Assembly (NCBI GenBank): GCA_030268105.1
Contig: BSDZ01000010.1
Location: forward strand, 4,502,001 to 4,566,000
Length of the DNA stretch: 64,000 nucleotides
Source of the DNA: Volvox africanus
Lineage: Eukaryota > Chlorophyta > Chlorophyceae > Chlamydomonadales > Volvocaceae
Reading direction: 5' to 3'
This document shows positions 19,191 to 30,554 of the stretch, piece after piece (position 1 is the first letter of the stretch; the number at the start of each line of letters is the position of its first letter). Both the position numbers and the translations under genes were made by a program. The notes under the pieces were generated by a model. It saw only the letters and a list, made by a program, of their open reading frames with translations. It did no database searches and was not told where the DNA came from.

Positions 19191-19609
19191 ATAGGTCTGG
19201 TATTCCAAGCATCTTTCGGAGGACATAAAGACTGGGTGGAACATGGTTACCAGGAGGTTAGCAGATATCCCTCAAGAACCGTAGCTGTCGATCTGCAACC
19301 ACATCTCAAACACGTCCAGCCATCTTTTCTTTCAGCCAGGCATATCCAAACTGACCCACGGTTATTCTTGCCTCTGCATGCATTCAATATGCATGTACAT
19401 GCAGGAGAACAATCTTATTTTCTTCCAAAGGCATGCATCCGTCAAACAAGGCAAGATGTTTAATAATGCCCTACAATAGGCCTCAACACTTCTCTTACCT
19501 TGGCACACTACAACGCCATCACCATTATTCACAGTGACCCTCCACAGAGGGTCATCCAAACGTTATTTGTACGCTTGAACAGTGCTTCCTGAGGCAAGAA
19601 GCTCGGCTG
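19191..19609 (-). pseudogene. Gene U remnant, cut by copia-A #3
   Basis: Exon 3 (19251-19371) and the last 111 bp of exon 2 (19499-19609). The right part of this amplicon resumes at 24003, so copia-A #3 replaced about 687 bp that carried the zinc finger and most of exon 2. Confidence 0.75.
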
Positions 19610-19923
19610 TCCTAGAGAAGGAGCTCGGAGCTGTCCTAGAGAAGGAGCTTGGAACTGTCCTAGAGTTAAGTGGAGCCATCCGAGAGGACAACCGGGCGGA
19701 ACTCTTGGAATAGCTAACAGCAGGCAATAATAGTATTTAAGGGTGCATAAACTCTGCAATAGTCACCCAACAGCTAGCAATCGTCTAGTGTCTTATACAT
19801 CTGACCTCCTCTGACCTCTGTAATACTTCATAGCAGCTTTATACTTCCTTTATCTCCTTAACAGGTTATGAGCCCCGCCTGGGCGCTCTGAGAGAACCAA
19901 GAACAACATGGGCCCTTGCCAAG

Positions 19924-22900
19924 TTGGCTGAACCCCTCGGTCTCAACAACTACTCTACATGGGCCTATCGGTTTGAGAACTTGTGTGCTGAGCATAACTT
20001 GAACAGGGCGCTGTTGACTGAGCCGGTTACAGATGAAGAGGTCGCTGCATCGGAGCGAGTGAAGACTCTGCTGGTGAAGAATGTGAAGGACTGCCATCTG
20101 CCGGTCATCAAGGCATCGCCGAACGCCAAAATGGCGTGGGATGGCCTTGCTGCGATTTTTGCCGCCAACAACCATGCCCGCAGATCTCAGCTGCGTCAGG
20201 AGTATACTAAGCTGGCGATGAAGAAGGGAGAGGCCCTGCCGGTGTACCTTGCAAGAGTGCGGGAGCTACACACAGATCTGCTGAAGGTGGGCCAGGCCAC
20301 CAGTGAACAAGACATGACGTATGCAATGCTGACGGGTCTACCTCAGAAGTATGAGGTGATAGTGTCGATTTTGACGACACAGTCTGGTGAGCTTACGCTG
20401 TCTAGTGCAACCGCACAACTGCTGGCGTTCGAAGCTAGGGTAGGGAGCATGCATGAGGCCTCTACCAGCTCGTCTGCTTTTGTCAGTGCGGGTAGGGGAA
20501 GCTCAGCCACAGGAAGTGCGCCCCGACGTGGAGGAAGCCACGTCCGCGGCGGATCACGGGAGCCACTGCAGTGCTGGAACTGTGGAAAGCCCGGGCATCT
20601 GGAGAGGGGGTGCACTGCCCCCAGGATGGCTCAGAGGTCTGGCTCATGGAGCTCGGCGCCTAGAGGACCCGGTTATGGGTCAGGCGGCCTGGAGCGCACA
20701 AGAATGGGCGGCCATGGAGAGGCCGCGGGCGGGCCCAGCTTGGGGAGCGACCGCCGAGGTTATGGCCGGCACGACCATGTGGACGGTGCCGGCGACAGGG
20801 GCAATGCTAGCCCGAGGAACTTTGCCTTTGTGGCATCTGGGTCTGACCGCCTGAAAGGTTGGTACCTGGATTCTGGTGCATCTCATCATCTGACATATGA
20901 TGCAGATCAGATAGTGGACGTCCGCGAGCTGGCGGAGTCAGAAAAGTTTGAGATCCTGAGTGTGAACGGGGGGATCATCAGGCCCACAGCGGTAGGGACT
21001 CTGAGGCTTATCCCCGGGGTCAATATGCATGCACGGGTGACGGTGGAAGAGGTGTATCTTGTTCCTGACAGCTTTGCAAATGTGCTGTCAGTTGCTGCCC
21101 TGGATAAGCAGGGTGGGTCAGTTTGCTTTGAGGATGGCCAAGTCACTATGCGCAAGGGTGGTGAGAAGATTCTGACGGGCCAGCGCTTGGGCGACCTGTA
21201 TGCCCTATCATGTTTTTCGATTCCCAGGTCTGCTTCCAGGTTGAGATACACCCAGCCTTTTGGTGGAGTGGCTCATGGGAAGTCTGCATCTGAATCAATG
21301 GACTTGTGGCACCGCCGGTATGGACACCTTGGCCTAGGTAATCTTGAGAGGTTGGTGGGTGAAGGCATGGTGTCAGGGGTGCGTTTTGGAAAGGAGCAGG
21401 TGAAGGGAGCCGGAGATGCGGGTGTGTGCGAGCCATGTGTGATGTCACGGCAGCGCCGAGGGCCCTTCCCATCAACTGGGCATAAGGTGGATCAACCACT
21501 AGCTCTTATTCATCTTGATGTTTGTGGTCCGATGCCTGAGCGAACACCAACGGGTTCCCTCTACCTAACTGTCTTGTTGGATGACTATACTGGTTTTTCG
21601 GCTGTAGCCTTTACACCTACCAAGGAAGCGGTGAAGGACAAGGTGATGACTATGGTGAATCAGCTGGAGACGTACAGTGGTTTTCGGGTCAAGGAGGTAC
21701 GGTCTGATCAAGGGGGTGAGTTCATTAACAGTCCCCTGCAGGAGTTTTTCCGTACGAAAGGGATTCGGCATGGGCCTACGGTGGGGTATGCCCCCGAGCA
21801 GAATGGAGCTGCTGAGCGCTTGAATAGGACTCTGTTAGAGAAGATGCGTGCTCTATTGGCTGAGTCTCAACTTCCCCAATGCATGTGGGCTGAGGCTGTC
21901 TCTACGGCGAATTACCTTCGGAATATTTCACCTGTGTCCGGTCGGCCCTGCACCCCGTATGAAGCTTTCTCAGGGGAACATCCTGATGTGAGTCATCTGC
22001 GTGTGTTTGGATGTACGGCATATGTCCATATCCCCAAGGAGAAGCGCAATAAATTAGATCCGGTAAGTCGCAAGGGTGTTCTGGTTGGGTACGGCGATGC
22101 AGGCCAGTACCGTATCCTTTTTTCAGACAATGTAGTGTCGGTGCACTCTGATGTCACCTTTGATGAGCGGAATGTCGGTGAGAAAGCACAGCAAGCTAGT
22201 CGTGCAAAGAAGTCCGTAAGGTGGCGCAACCCCGTAGACAGTACGCCTGATTCTGATAGTGATAGTGATGATGATGATGATAATGATGAGTGGGAACCGG
22301 CCCCTCACACCCAAGGTGGCGGATCCTCTACTGGTGCAGGAGGTTCAGGGGATAACAGCGGTGGACCAACAGGGGGTGGTGATGCTTCCGGCGCAGGTCC
22401 CTCGGGGAGTTCGTCCGGTGCTGGCCCCTCTGTGGGTGCTGCCGGTGCGAGTAACAATTTTGAGTCTAGGTACCCTGTCCGTGATCGAAAACGGCCGTCC
22501 GAGTGGTGGCGCAGTGAGGACCCTAGGTCTGTTGCCGGCCGGGTCCATGTGGCTGCCGCAACCAAAGTGTCTGAGCCCAACACTTATGCTGAAGCGGTGT
22601 CTGGGGCGCAGGCCAGCGAGTGGAAAAGGGCTATGGATGACGAAATTAACTCTCAGTTGGCAAATGGAACCTGGACCTTAGAAACACCCCCGCCAGGCAC
22701 GAAGCTTATTCCATGTCGCTGGGTGTATAAGGTGAAACACAATCCAGATGGTAGTGTTGAGCGGTTTAAAGCGCGCTTGGTCGCAAAAGGGTTTGTACAG
22801 CGCGAGGGGGTGGATTATGGTGAGCTCTTTGCGCCTACGTCCCGTAGCTCATCTTTTCGAGTCCTTTTAGCGGTTGCAGCGGCTAGAAAAATGCCCATTC

Positions 22901-23235
22901 ACCAGCTAGATGTGACGACTGCGTTCTTGAATGGAGAACTGAAGGAGGATCTTTGGATGGAGCAGCCACCGGGGTACGAGTCGGAAACTCCAGGCCTGGC
23001 CTGTCACCTGCATAAGTCCATCTATGGTCTAAAGCAGGCCCCACGGTGCTGGTATGATAAGTTGTGTGAGAAGTTTGCCGAGATTGGGCTGTTCCCGTCT
23101 AAATCAGATCCGGCTATGTTTCTGAAGGTTGATGAAAGGGGAGTGGTGGTTGCATTGGTTCATGTGGATGATACGTGTGTGGCCTCAGATGATTTAGAAT
23201 TGGTGCGGAAGGTGAAAGAGGCGATTGGTCAGTGA
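19924..23235 (+). CDS. Copia-A #3 gag-pol, most complete copy
   Basis: 1,103 codons. Gag; CCHC at about 217-230; protease DSGA near 316; pre-integrase HHCC about 460-505; integrase D near 530 and 593, and E near 628; a Ser/Gly/Asp-rich hinge about 770-860; RT from about 890 with HQLDVTTAFLNG and the catalytic HVDD near 1078. It ends in a TGA at the internal deletion, so the RT thumb and link to RNase H are missing. About 36 Gln codons are all CAA/CAG. The start is TTG; no in-frame ATG lies upstream, so initiation is uncertain. Not autonomous for reverse transcription as it stands. Confidence 0.92.
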   Translation: MAEPLGLNNYSTWAYRFENLCAEHNLNRALLTEPVTDEEVAASERVKTLLVKNVKDCHLPVIKASPNAKMAWDGLAAIFAANNHARRSQLRQEYTKLAMKKGEALPVYLARVRELHTDLLKVGQATSEQDMTYAMLTGLPQKYEVIVSILTTQSGELTLSSATAQLLAFEARVGSMHEASTSSSAFVSAGRGSSATGSAPRRGGSHVRGGSREPLQCWNCGKPGHLERGCTAPRMAQRSGSWSSAPRGPGYGSGGLERTRMGGHGEAAGGPSLGSDRRGYGRHDHVDGAGDRGNASPRNFAFVASGSDRLKGWYLDSGASHHLTYDADQIVDVRELAESEKFEILSVNGGIIRPTAVGTLRLIPGVNMHARVTVEEVYLVPDSFANVLSVAALDKQGGSVCFEDGQVTMRKGGEKILTGQRLGDLYALSCFSIPRSASRLRYTQPFGGVAHGKSASESMDLWHRRYGHLGLGNLERLVGEGMVSGVRFGKEQVKGAGDAGVCEPCVMSRQRRGPFPSTGHKVDQPLALIHLDVCGPMPERTPTGSLYLTVLLDDYTGFSAVAFTPTKEAVKDKVMTMVNQLETYSGFRVKEVRSDQGGEFINSPLQEFFRTKGIRHGPTVGYAPEQNGAAERLNRTLLEKMRALLAESQLPQCMWAEAVSTANYLRNISPVSGRPCTPYEAFSGEHPDVSHLRVFGCTAYVHIPKEKRNKLDPVSRKGVLVGYGDAGQYRILFSDNVVSVHSDVTFDERNVGEKAQQASRAKKSVRWRNPVDSTPDSDSDSDDDDDNDEWEPAPHTQGGGSSTGAGGSGDNSGGPTGGGDASGAGPSGSSSGAGPSVGAAGASNNFESRYPVRDRKRPSEWWRSEDPRSVAGRVHVAAATKVSEPNTYAEAVSGAQASEWKRAMDDEINSQLANGTWTLETPPPGTKLIPCRWVYKVKHNPDGSVERFKARLVAKGFVQREGVDYGELFAPTSRSSSFRVLLAVAAARKMPIHQLDVTTAFLNGELKEDLWMEQPPGYESETPGLACHLHKSIYGLKQAPRCWYDKLCEKFAEIGLFPSKSDPAMFLKVDERGVVVALVHVDDTCVASDDLELVRKVKEAIGQ

Positions 23236-23677
23236 TTCGGATTGGGCAGGAGACACAGTTACCCGCAGGTCAACAACTGGTTATGTTTTCCGAGTGAACG
23301 GTACTGCGATAAGTTGGAGCAGCCAGCTGCAGCGTACCGTGGCAGCATCATCAGTGGAGGCAGAGTATCAAGCTCTTTCCAGTGCGGTGAGAGAAGCCCT
23401 TTGGCTGTCAAAGCTGTCTGACGATCTGAAGATCGGCACCTCCCCCTCGATTATTAAGGTGGATTCCCAGGGGGCGATGAATATCAGCAACAACCCTATG
23501 ACGTCCCAGCGGTCCAAGCATATTGATGTGATGCATCATCTAGTCAGAGAGCGGGTCGCAAGTGGGGAGGTTGAGCTTAGGTACTGCCCTACGGAGAAGA
23601 TGGTGGCTGATGTGATGACGAAGGCCTTGGGTGAAGCCAAGTTCAAGTGGTGCCGTGCCTCCATGGGTGTAGTCTAG
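23225..23677 (+). CDS. Copia-A #3 RNase H
   Basis: 150 codons of copia RNase H with DSDWAGD, SSVEAEY and VDSQGAM, overlapping the end of the gag-pol ORF by 11 bp in another frame because of the deletion. It has Asp in LSDDL and Arg in SQRSK where #1 and #2 differ. Confidence 0.85.
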   Translation: MVSDSDWAGDTVTRRSTTGYVFRVNGTAISWSSQLQRTVAASSVEAEYQALSSAVREALWLSKLSDDLKIGTSPSIIKVDSQGAMNISNNPMTSQRSKHIDVMHHLVRERVASGEVELRYCPTEKMVADVMTKALGEAKFKWCRASMGVV

Positions 23678-23699
23678 TGGGGTTTGCACCGAGGGGGCG

Positions 23700-24002
23700 T
23701 GTTAAGTCTTGGACGGTGCAAACATTGGTTGCCACAACCTTGGAACTGTCCTAGAGAAGGAGCTCGGAGCTGTCCTAGAGAAGGAGCTTGGAACTGTCCT
23801 AGAGTTAAGTGGAGCCATCCGAGAGGACAACCGGGCGGAACTCTTGGAATAGCTAACAGCAGGCAATAATAGTATTTAAGGGTGCATAAACTCTGCAATA
23901 GTCACCCAACAGCTAGCAATCGTCTAGTGTCTTATACATCTGACCTCCTCTGACCTCTGTAATACTTCATAGCAGCTTTATACTTCCTTTATCTCCTTAA
24001 CA
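23700..24002 (+). repeat. Copia-A 3' LTR (#3)
   Basis: 303 bp, TGTTAAG to CTTAACA. It is followed directly by amplicon sequence equivalent to 29030 onward. Confidence 0.93.
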
Positions 24003-24202
24003 AGGGTTTCATTGGACCCATCCAAACAAACCACAGTGCCTGGCTCATCACACCAAAGCCCGGGCTAGTATGAATAACTGTACTTTGATTTAAAATTATT
24101 GACAGCATGAGTGGGTGGCTGGTACGAGATGAGTGCACAATGCATGTTCCAAATAAATATATCCCTTAAAAACCTATATGAACATAAGTCATCCGTGCGC
24201 AC

Positions 24203-24734
24203 CTGATATGTTATCCCTTTTGGATGAGGCTGGGCGCTTGTTCAGAAGCCTTCCACTGCCTCCAAGGAGGCGGCCAAGAACTTTAACATGGTACTGGTTA
24301 TGTAAGCCGTACAAGCCAAGATGTTTATCTCGATCTGATAGCACGTCCCCTCTACTAGAAGTCAACCTCCAAACTGATCCAGGTTGAAATGTAAATAAGG
24401 AATTACTGGAGACGAAGTCCATGAGCTGTCCCACAGTTGAGTCCGTACTTCCAGAAAACGTCAACGTCCGTGACCCAGGTAAAACGACGAAAAGCTGAAG
24501 AGCTCGTTCATCATGATTGGACTGTGTAAATGACACCGTTGAGCAGTATCGCCCTATCGTAACGCCCAACACTGTGATGAGAACAAAAACAGAAGAACCC
24601 ATGAGGATCCACACTAAATATTCTGTAACATATACATCAACTAAAACAGGGGCATACAGAGCAACGTAAGAGGCAACAGCAATACCGAAAGTAATGCCAC
24701 AGAAAAAGCCTAATAAAAGGTGGGCCATGAGCAT
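24203..24734 (-). pseudogene. Gene U exon 1 only, unit D
   Basis: ATG at 24734 followed by two hydrophobic segments and the ubiquitin-like domain, as in the complete units, with the donor site at 24202/24203. Exon 2's start and zinc finger were lost with the 687 bp replaced by copia-A #3, so splicing to the normal second exon is impossible. Confidence 0.7.
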
Positions 24735-25527
24735 GTAATAATATACAGTAAAGTAGCAGGATCAGACTGTTTTTCCTTACAGAACTGATATCTGACAAAG
24801 GGAAACGACTCCTCCATTGTATGGAGTGGTACAGGCAGTACTCATGCATGTGGAGTACGAGATATTAAAGTGGAACGTGCATGTCCGCGTAATTTACACT
24901 TGAAGTAAATTTTCAATAACGAATGATAGACTTGAATAGTAAATTACATGCATACGCACAGGAAAAAAAATACAAAAAAATACATGCATGTACGTGAAAT
25001 ACTGGGATACAGCCTCATCATCATACTTCCAGGAGCTTGCTAATAAGAAACTTGATTAACATTCCTTAAAAATAATTTATGACGTTTCTCATGAACTCGT
25101 TGACTAGCTTTTACGACAACCAACCGTTACATGCCGCAAATCGCTAGCCGCATGCGAAGAGCTAAACAGATTTTTTATGTAGGACGACGGCAATCATCAA
25201 TATTATTGTAAAATAACATTCTTTATTGCTGCTGCACCTTGTATATATGTTAAGATTTAAAGGCTAGTGCACAGCATAACTTTTATAGCAGTTGCTCTTG
25301 CTTGCTTCACGGGTGGCATTAAATGTACATATAAAGGATGTTGTAAAGCAGGGTTACGAAACATTGTTGCTTACATGGGATTGATTGGCAGCAGCACAAC
25401 CCTGGACGGAGTACCAAAGCACTTCTCTTCACTTTTTAGTAGTACGTAGGGCCCATGCCTCATGTCTGCAGCTGTATGTATCCTGCTGAAGGAGCAAGTT
25501 ATTTGCAATAGTACAACCTTTTAATGA

Positions 25528-27904
25528 ATGGAGACACATTCACCAGTTGTTTGTAAACTGCTGGTCTGCTGTCCTAATGAAGAAAAGAGGCGTATTGATA
25601 CTGAGATAAATCTGTCAGTGGTAGATTTCGAGCAGCTCCTTACTGATGCAGCTGGCGCAAAATCAATCAGTGAAGTTTCAGTTCAGGTTTTAGACTCGGA
25701 GGATGAGGATGGCAAGCTTGTGGCCCAGCAGGTGGCGCCTGTGCAGCTGCTTAGCCGCTGCACTCGGTGGCTGAAGAAGGAAATTAGCGCGCCTTTCAAG
25801 GGGAAGGCTTGGAACCAGGCTCAGAAGAAACTAACTATCCACGTATCCCTAAAACAGCCATCTGTTCAATTGGTATCCCCTGAAGTAAGCAGAATCAGTA
25901 TACGAAAGGATCATGATCGTGGTGAGCCATTAAAGTGGAGCAGGTCATATGAGCAGGCCGCCATCAACAAAGCCGTCCGCGACAACGTGCCGTACAACCT
26001 CGACAGCAGCCTGAAGAATCCACGGGTCCTCATTGCGAAGGATATTCAACGTGAGCCGCATCTGCAGCCCGTTTGGGATAAGTGCTTTGCTGCTGGCTTT
26101 GCACAAGTGGCTGACTTACAGCCAAGAGTTACGGTCGACTGCTTCAAGAAGAAATGGCAAAAGTACGTACATGTTTATTTTCCTAATGTCATGCTTCTAG
26201 TGATTATCTTGTTTGTGGTAATCATACATGCCATCAATATCACTAGCTTACTTTCAGTGGGGACAGACAACAATAGAATGAAGCATGCACAGCATCATAA
26301 GTAAGCACTTTCATTCGGTGCATCCCATGTACTTTGTAGATACGCAACGGATTACAATGCCCAACGTGCAAGGGATGAAAAGGTGAAGGCCACCCACAAG
26401 GAGGAACTTGCCTGCAAGCCAGGTTTGTGAGCTCCTATCCTACTGCTACTGTCATCCATATACTTGTTTTACAACATTTTTTGATCAGGTTGATTGATAA
26501 AAAAATTCCTTTCTATGTATTTTGAAAAATGGAATTTGGGGTAAACGTGGGCCAAAGATTTGTTTTACGACAGAGGACATGCACGCCGCTTACGCTATGT
26601 ACTGGATTACGAAATTTTTTGACAATGATGTGTATTATGGCATCTGGCGTTGATGTTCGTCTTCGCATTATTTTTATGTAGAGGACCTTGAGAAGAAGCC
26701 ATGGAAGAAGCTATGGAACAAGGAGTCTCGGGCAGCCTGGAGGAGCTTCAAGTACGCTCAGCCAGATAACCCAGATGCGGGTCCCAGTGAGCGCCGCATT
26801 GCGATGGAGGATTTGAATGTGACAGATCGGCAGCAGGAGCTTATTAATGCACTTGTGCAGCGGAAGCAGATTGAAAGCAGTAAGACATCCTTCACCGTAC
26901 CAGCCACTCCGGTGCCGGTTGGAGCTGGTGGAACAGCTCAGCATACACCAGGCCTTGGTGCACTGGAGTTGCCAAAAGGCACTACGGTAAGATGTGATTA
27001 TGCATGTGTTCACTTTTATTATTGCTGCTGCTTCGCCACCCTAATAGTACGTACTTCTTAGTATGTTTGCAGAAAGTACGTCACAGTTCATGCATAACAT
27101 TTGTTTCTTATTTTAGCTAGTTAAACAATAACAATTTTTTCATGCCTTTATTTCCTCATTTACGAAATGCTTAATTGCTACCAAACCGCAGAAAAGCGGC
27201 CGAAATGACGAGCCGCCAGGAACTCAGGATGGGCGCACTAGCCAACGCCAAAAGCAGCCCGCACATGGTGAAGATGCATTGATGATGGTGCTGGCTGCCA
27301 ATGCAGCTCGCATACATCAGAAGGAGAAGGAGATCAAGGCCGCTAGACGCCGACAGGTTAGTCCAAATAATAGTGGTAAAGAGAGTGGATGAAGGGGTGT
27401 GCAAATTTCCAGGCGCGCTTAGCAAGGTTATTGCAGGATGGGTGATGTACATTACTGATTGCATGTACAGGGATGTACAGGTCATTAATGTCCTTTAACC
27501 TGTTTTCTCCATTTTGTCTTTTATGTAATTGTTCCTATATTCCTCAAACATACTTCCTTTTCATGTAGGCAAAGAGTTCAGAGCCCTCTAAGGCAAGGAA
27601 CTCCAGCAGGAATGCTACAAACTCAAGCAAGGCGGCAGCGAAAAAGGTACAGCCCATTCATCCTGTCTTCCCGTTTTAGTGAGTTGTAATTTTATGTTTC
27701 GTTCTAGTCTTTTAATTTGCTGCGTGCTTTGTGGTTTGATGTGGTATATGTCGATTTGTTTTTCTCTTTTTTAATAAAAAATGTAAGCTTATCATTTCTA
27801 AAATCATATATGTATGTTAATGGTGGGCCTTGAAGGTAACGAACAATGACGATGTGTGGCCATCCACGAAAGTGAGACGGACAAGCACGGGCATCAAAAG
27901 AAAG
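25528..27904 (+). CDS. Gene D, copy D (3'-truncated)
   Basis: Exons 25528-26162, 26340-26422, 26682-26986, 27192-27356, 27569-27646 and 27836-27904; 445 codons. Exon 4 starts KSGRN (Arg), as in units F and H. Exon 3 retains Ala-Ala in RAAW, as in B and C. Ends at the amplicon junction like the other internal copies. Confidence 0.63.
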
Positions 27905-27983
27905 GTACATTATATTGAGGCCCATAGGTCTGGTATTCCAAGCATCTTTCGGAGGACATAAAGACTGGGTGGAACATGGTTAC

Positions 27984-29761
27984 CAGGAGGTTAGCAGATA
28001 TCCCTCAAGAACCGTAGCTGTCGATCTGCAACCACATCTCAAACACGTCCAGCCATCTTTTCTTTCAGCCAGGCATATCCAAACTGACCCACGGTTATTC
28101 TTGCCTCTGCATGCATTCAATATGCATGTACATGCAGGAGAACAATCTTATTTTCTTCCAAAGGCATGCATCCGTCAAACAAGGCAAGATGTTTAATAAT
28201 GCCCTACAATAGGCCTCAACACTTCTCTTACCTTGGCACACTACAACGCCATCACCATTATTCACAGTGACCCTCCACAGAGGGTCATCCAAACGTTATT
28301 TGTACGCTTGAACAGTGCTTCCTGAGGCAAGAAGCTCGGCTGGGTTTGTGGGTTCCAGCAGCTGTAACTGCCCATGATCCATGGCCCCTAACTGTGAAAG
28401 TACACCAAGTTCTGCTGCATCGGGTTCATCATCCTCAGATTCAGGATAACTATGTTGGCATAAGTTATCCAGGATTGCTGATATATATTCAAGAGTTTGC
28501 CGGTGATTAGGATTGGCAGGATCAAGATCATCCATAACGTGAATGAGAGCAGAAACAAGTGAGGAGGGCAGAGCTGTTTCTTCCTGAACCTGCGAATGTC
28601 CACTGCTATCCCCTGACAACACCTCTGATGTATGCCCTGAACTGTCCGTGCTGCTACTGCTGTGGTCTTCATTATGATCATCAGAGGTGTTGAAGTCATT
28701 CTCATTGTCCATGTTTAAGTTGGTATCCTCTGGGAAAGAAAGTCTGCATCTCTTCATGTGCCCATAAAGCTGCGACCGTGTCCTTCCAGTAAATGGGCAT
28801 TGAGTACATGCATAAACCTCCTGACCAAGAGGGTCCTGACAACGACTGAACTTGTGCTTTTACAGCCATGCATCTGTGAATTTTGCAGCACAGTAATATT
28901 GCATTCATTTAATCATGCTGTCATGCAAGTAAGGAGATACGTAGATGTAGCTTGCATGCCAATTTGGCGTGAGGGATATTTTAATTTTTTCCGTGCATAC
29001 ATGCATGGCCACGGTGGATGGCAATTGGAAGGGTTTCATTGGACCCATCCAAACAAACCACAGTGCCTGGCTCATCACACCAAAGCCCGGGCTAGTATGA
29101 ATAACTGTACTTTGATTTAAAATTATTGACAGCATGAGTGGGTGGCTGGTACGAGATGAGTGCACAATGAATGTTCCAAATAAATATATCCCTTAAAAAC
29201 CTATATGAACATAAGTCATCCGTGCGCACCTGATATGTTATCCCTTTTGGATGAGGCTGGGCGCTTGTTCAGAAGCCTTCCACTGCCTCCAAGGAGGCGG
29301 CCAAGAACTTTAACATGGTACTGGTTATGTAAGCCGTACAAGCCAAGATGTTTATCTCGATCTGATAGCACGTCCCCTCTACTAGAAGTCAACCTCCAAA
29401 CTGATCCAGGTTGAAATGTAAATAAGGAATTACTGGAGACGAAGTCCATGAGCTGTCCCACAGTTGAGTCCGTACTTCCAGAAAACGTCAACGTCCGTGA
29501 CCCAGGTAAAACGACGAAAAGCTGAAGAGCTCGTTCATCATGATTGGACTGTGTAAATGACACCGTTGAGCAGTATCGCCCTATCGTAACGCCCAACACT
29601 GTGATGAGAACAAAAACAGAAGAACCCATGAGGATCCACACTAAATATTCTGTAACATATACATCAACTAAAACAGGGGCATACAGAGCAACGTAAGAGG
29701 CAACAGCAATACCGAAAGTAATGCCACAGAAAAAGCCTAATAAAAGGTGGGCCATGAGCAT
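27984..29761 (-). CDS. Gene U, copy E: membrane/ubiquitin-like/C2HC zinc-finger protein (3'-truncated)
   Basis: Exons (transcript order) 29761-29230, 28873-28232 and 28104-27984, phases 1 and 1. Residues about 5-30 and 40-63 are strongly hydrophobic, possibly two membrane helices. Residues about 80-155 form a ubiquitin-like domain ending LLGG. The C2HC finger and acidic Ser/Asp/Glu linker follow, then a Cys cluster from exon 3. In-frame TAA codons occur at 28862-28860 (CAA in copy A) and between AYK and RLDD, while the frame beyond still splices sensibly. An acceptor-like ACACAG inside exon 1 means the hydrophobic part could instead be intron. Cut by the amplicon junction; function unknown. 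Confidence 0.6.
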
Positions 29762-30554
29762 GTAATAATATACAGTAAAGTAGCAGGATCAGACTGTTTT
29801 TCCTTACAGAACTGATATCTGACAAAGGGAAACGACTCCTCCATTGTATGGAGTGGTACAGGCAGTACTCATGCATGTGGAGTACGAGATATTAAAGTGG
29901 AACGTGCATGTCCGCGTAATTTACACTTGAAGTAAATTTTCAATAACGAATGATAGACTTGAATAGTAAATTACATGCATACGCACAGGAAAAAAAATAC
30001 AAAAAAATACATGCATGTACGTGAAATACTGGGATACAGCCTCATCATCATACTTCCAGGAGCTTGCTAATAAGAAACTTGATTAACATTCCTTAAAAAT
30101 AATTTATGACGTTTCTCATGAACTAGTTGACTAGCTTTTACGACAACCAACCGTTACATGCCGCAAATAGCTAGCCGCATGCGAAGAGCTAAACAGATTT
30201 TTTATGTAGGACGACGGCAATCATCAATATTATTGTAAAATAACATTCTTTATTGCTGCTGCACCTTGTATATATGTTAAGATTTAAAGGCTAGTGCACA
30301 GCATAACTTTTATAGCAGTTGCTCTTGCTTGCTTCACGGGTGGCATTAAATGTACATATAAAGGATGTTGTAAAGCAGGGTTACGAAACATTGTTGCTTA
30401 CATGGGATTGATTGGCAGCAGCACAACCCTGGACGGAGTACCAAAGCACTTCTCTTCACTTTTTAGTAGTACGTAGGGCCCATGCCTCATGTCTGCAGCT
30501 GTATGTATCCTGCTGAAGGAGCAAGTTATTTGCAATAGTACAACCTTTTAATGA
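29762..30554. promoter_or_regulatory. Divergent intergenic region between gene U and gene D (unit E)
   Basis: About 790 bp separate the two start codons, which face away from each other. Visible are an A-rich run (29990-30008), TATATAT near 30268, palindromic ATGCAT clusters near 29970 and 30010, and a GTATATTATTAC-like stretch on the minus strand just upstream of gene U. A shared bidirectional promoter is inferred from layout only. The same region recurs at 34789-35581, 39816-40608 and 44843-45635. Confidence 0.4.

Larger units (their letters stand above)
16203..19609 (+). repeat. Amplicon fragment C
   Basis: Duplicate of fragment B (7693-11099) at an offset of 8,510 bp; I saw no differences on line-by-line inspection. 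It contains a full gene D up to the amplicon junction (19190/19191) and the first 419 bp of the next amplicon before copia-A #3. Confidence 0.92.
19607..24002 (+). mobile_element. Copia-A #3 (5' LTR truncated)
   Basis: 5' LTR 19607-19863 lacks its first 49 or so bases and joins the amplicon at the same base as copy #2. PBS is at 19864 and the 3' LTR is 23700-24002. Unlike #1 and #2 it keeps the 32 bp in RT, so gag-pol runs uninterrupted to the HVDD motif and beyond. It still lacks the roughly 400 bp before RNase H. The right flank is amplicon DNA and there is no target duplication, so its borders arose by deletion or recombination. Confidence 0.92.
24003..27923 (+). repeat. Amplicon unit D (left part replaced by copia-A #3)
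   Basis: Begins at the position equivalent to 29030 in unit E and continues to the amplicon junction. With 19191-19609 it makes up one amplicon interrupted by copia-A #3. It carries the A-rich run typical of units E-H but shares several substitutions with B and C, so it is intermediate. Confidence 0.92.
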
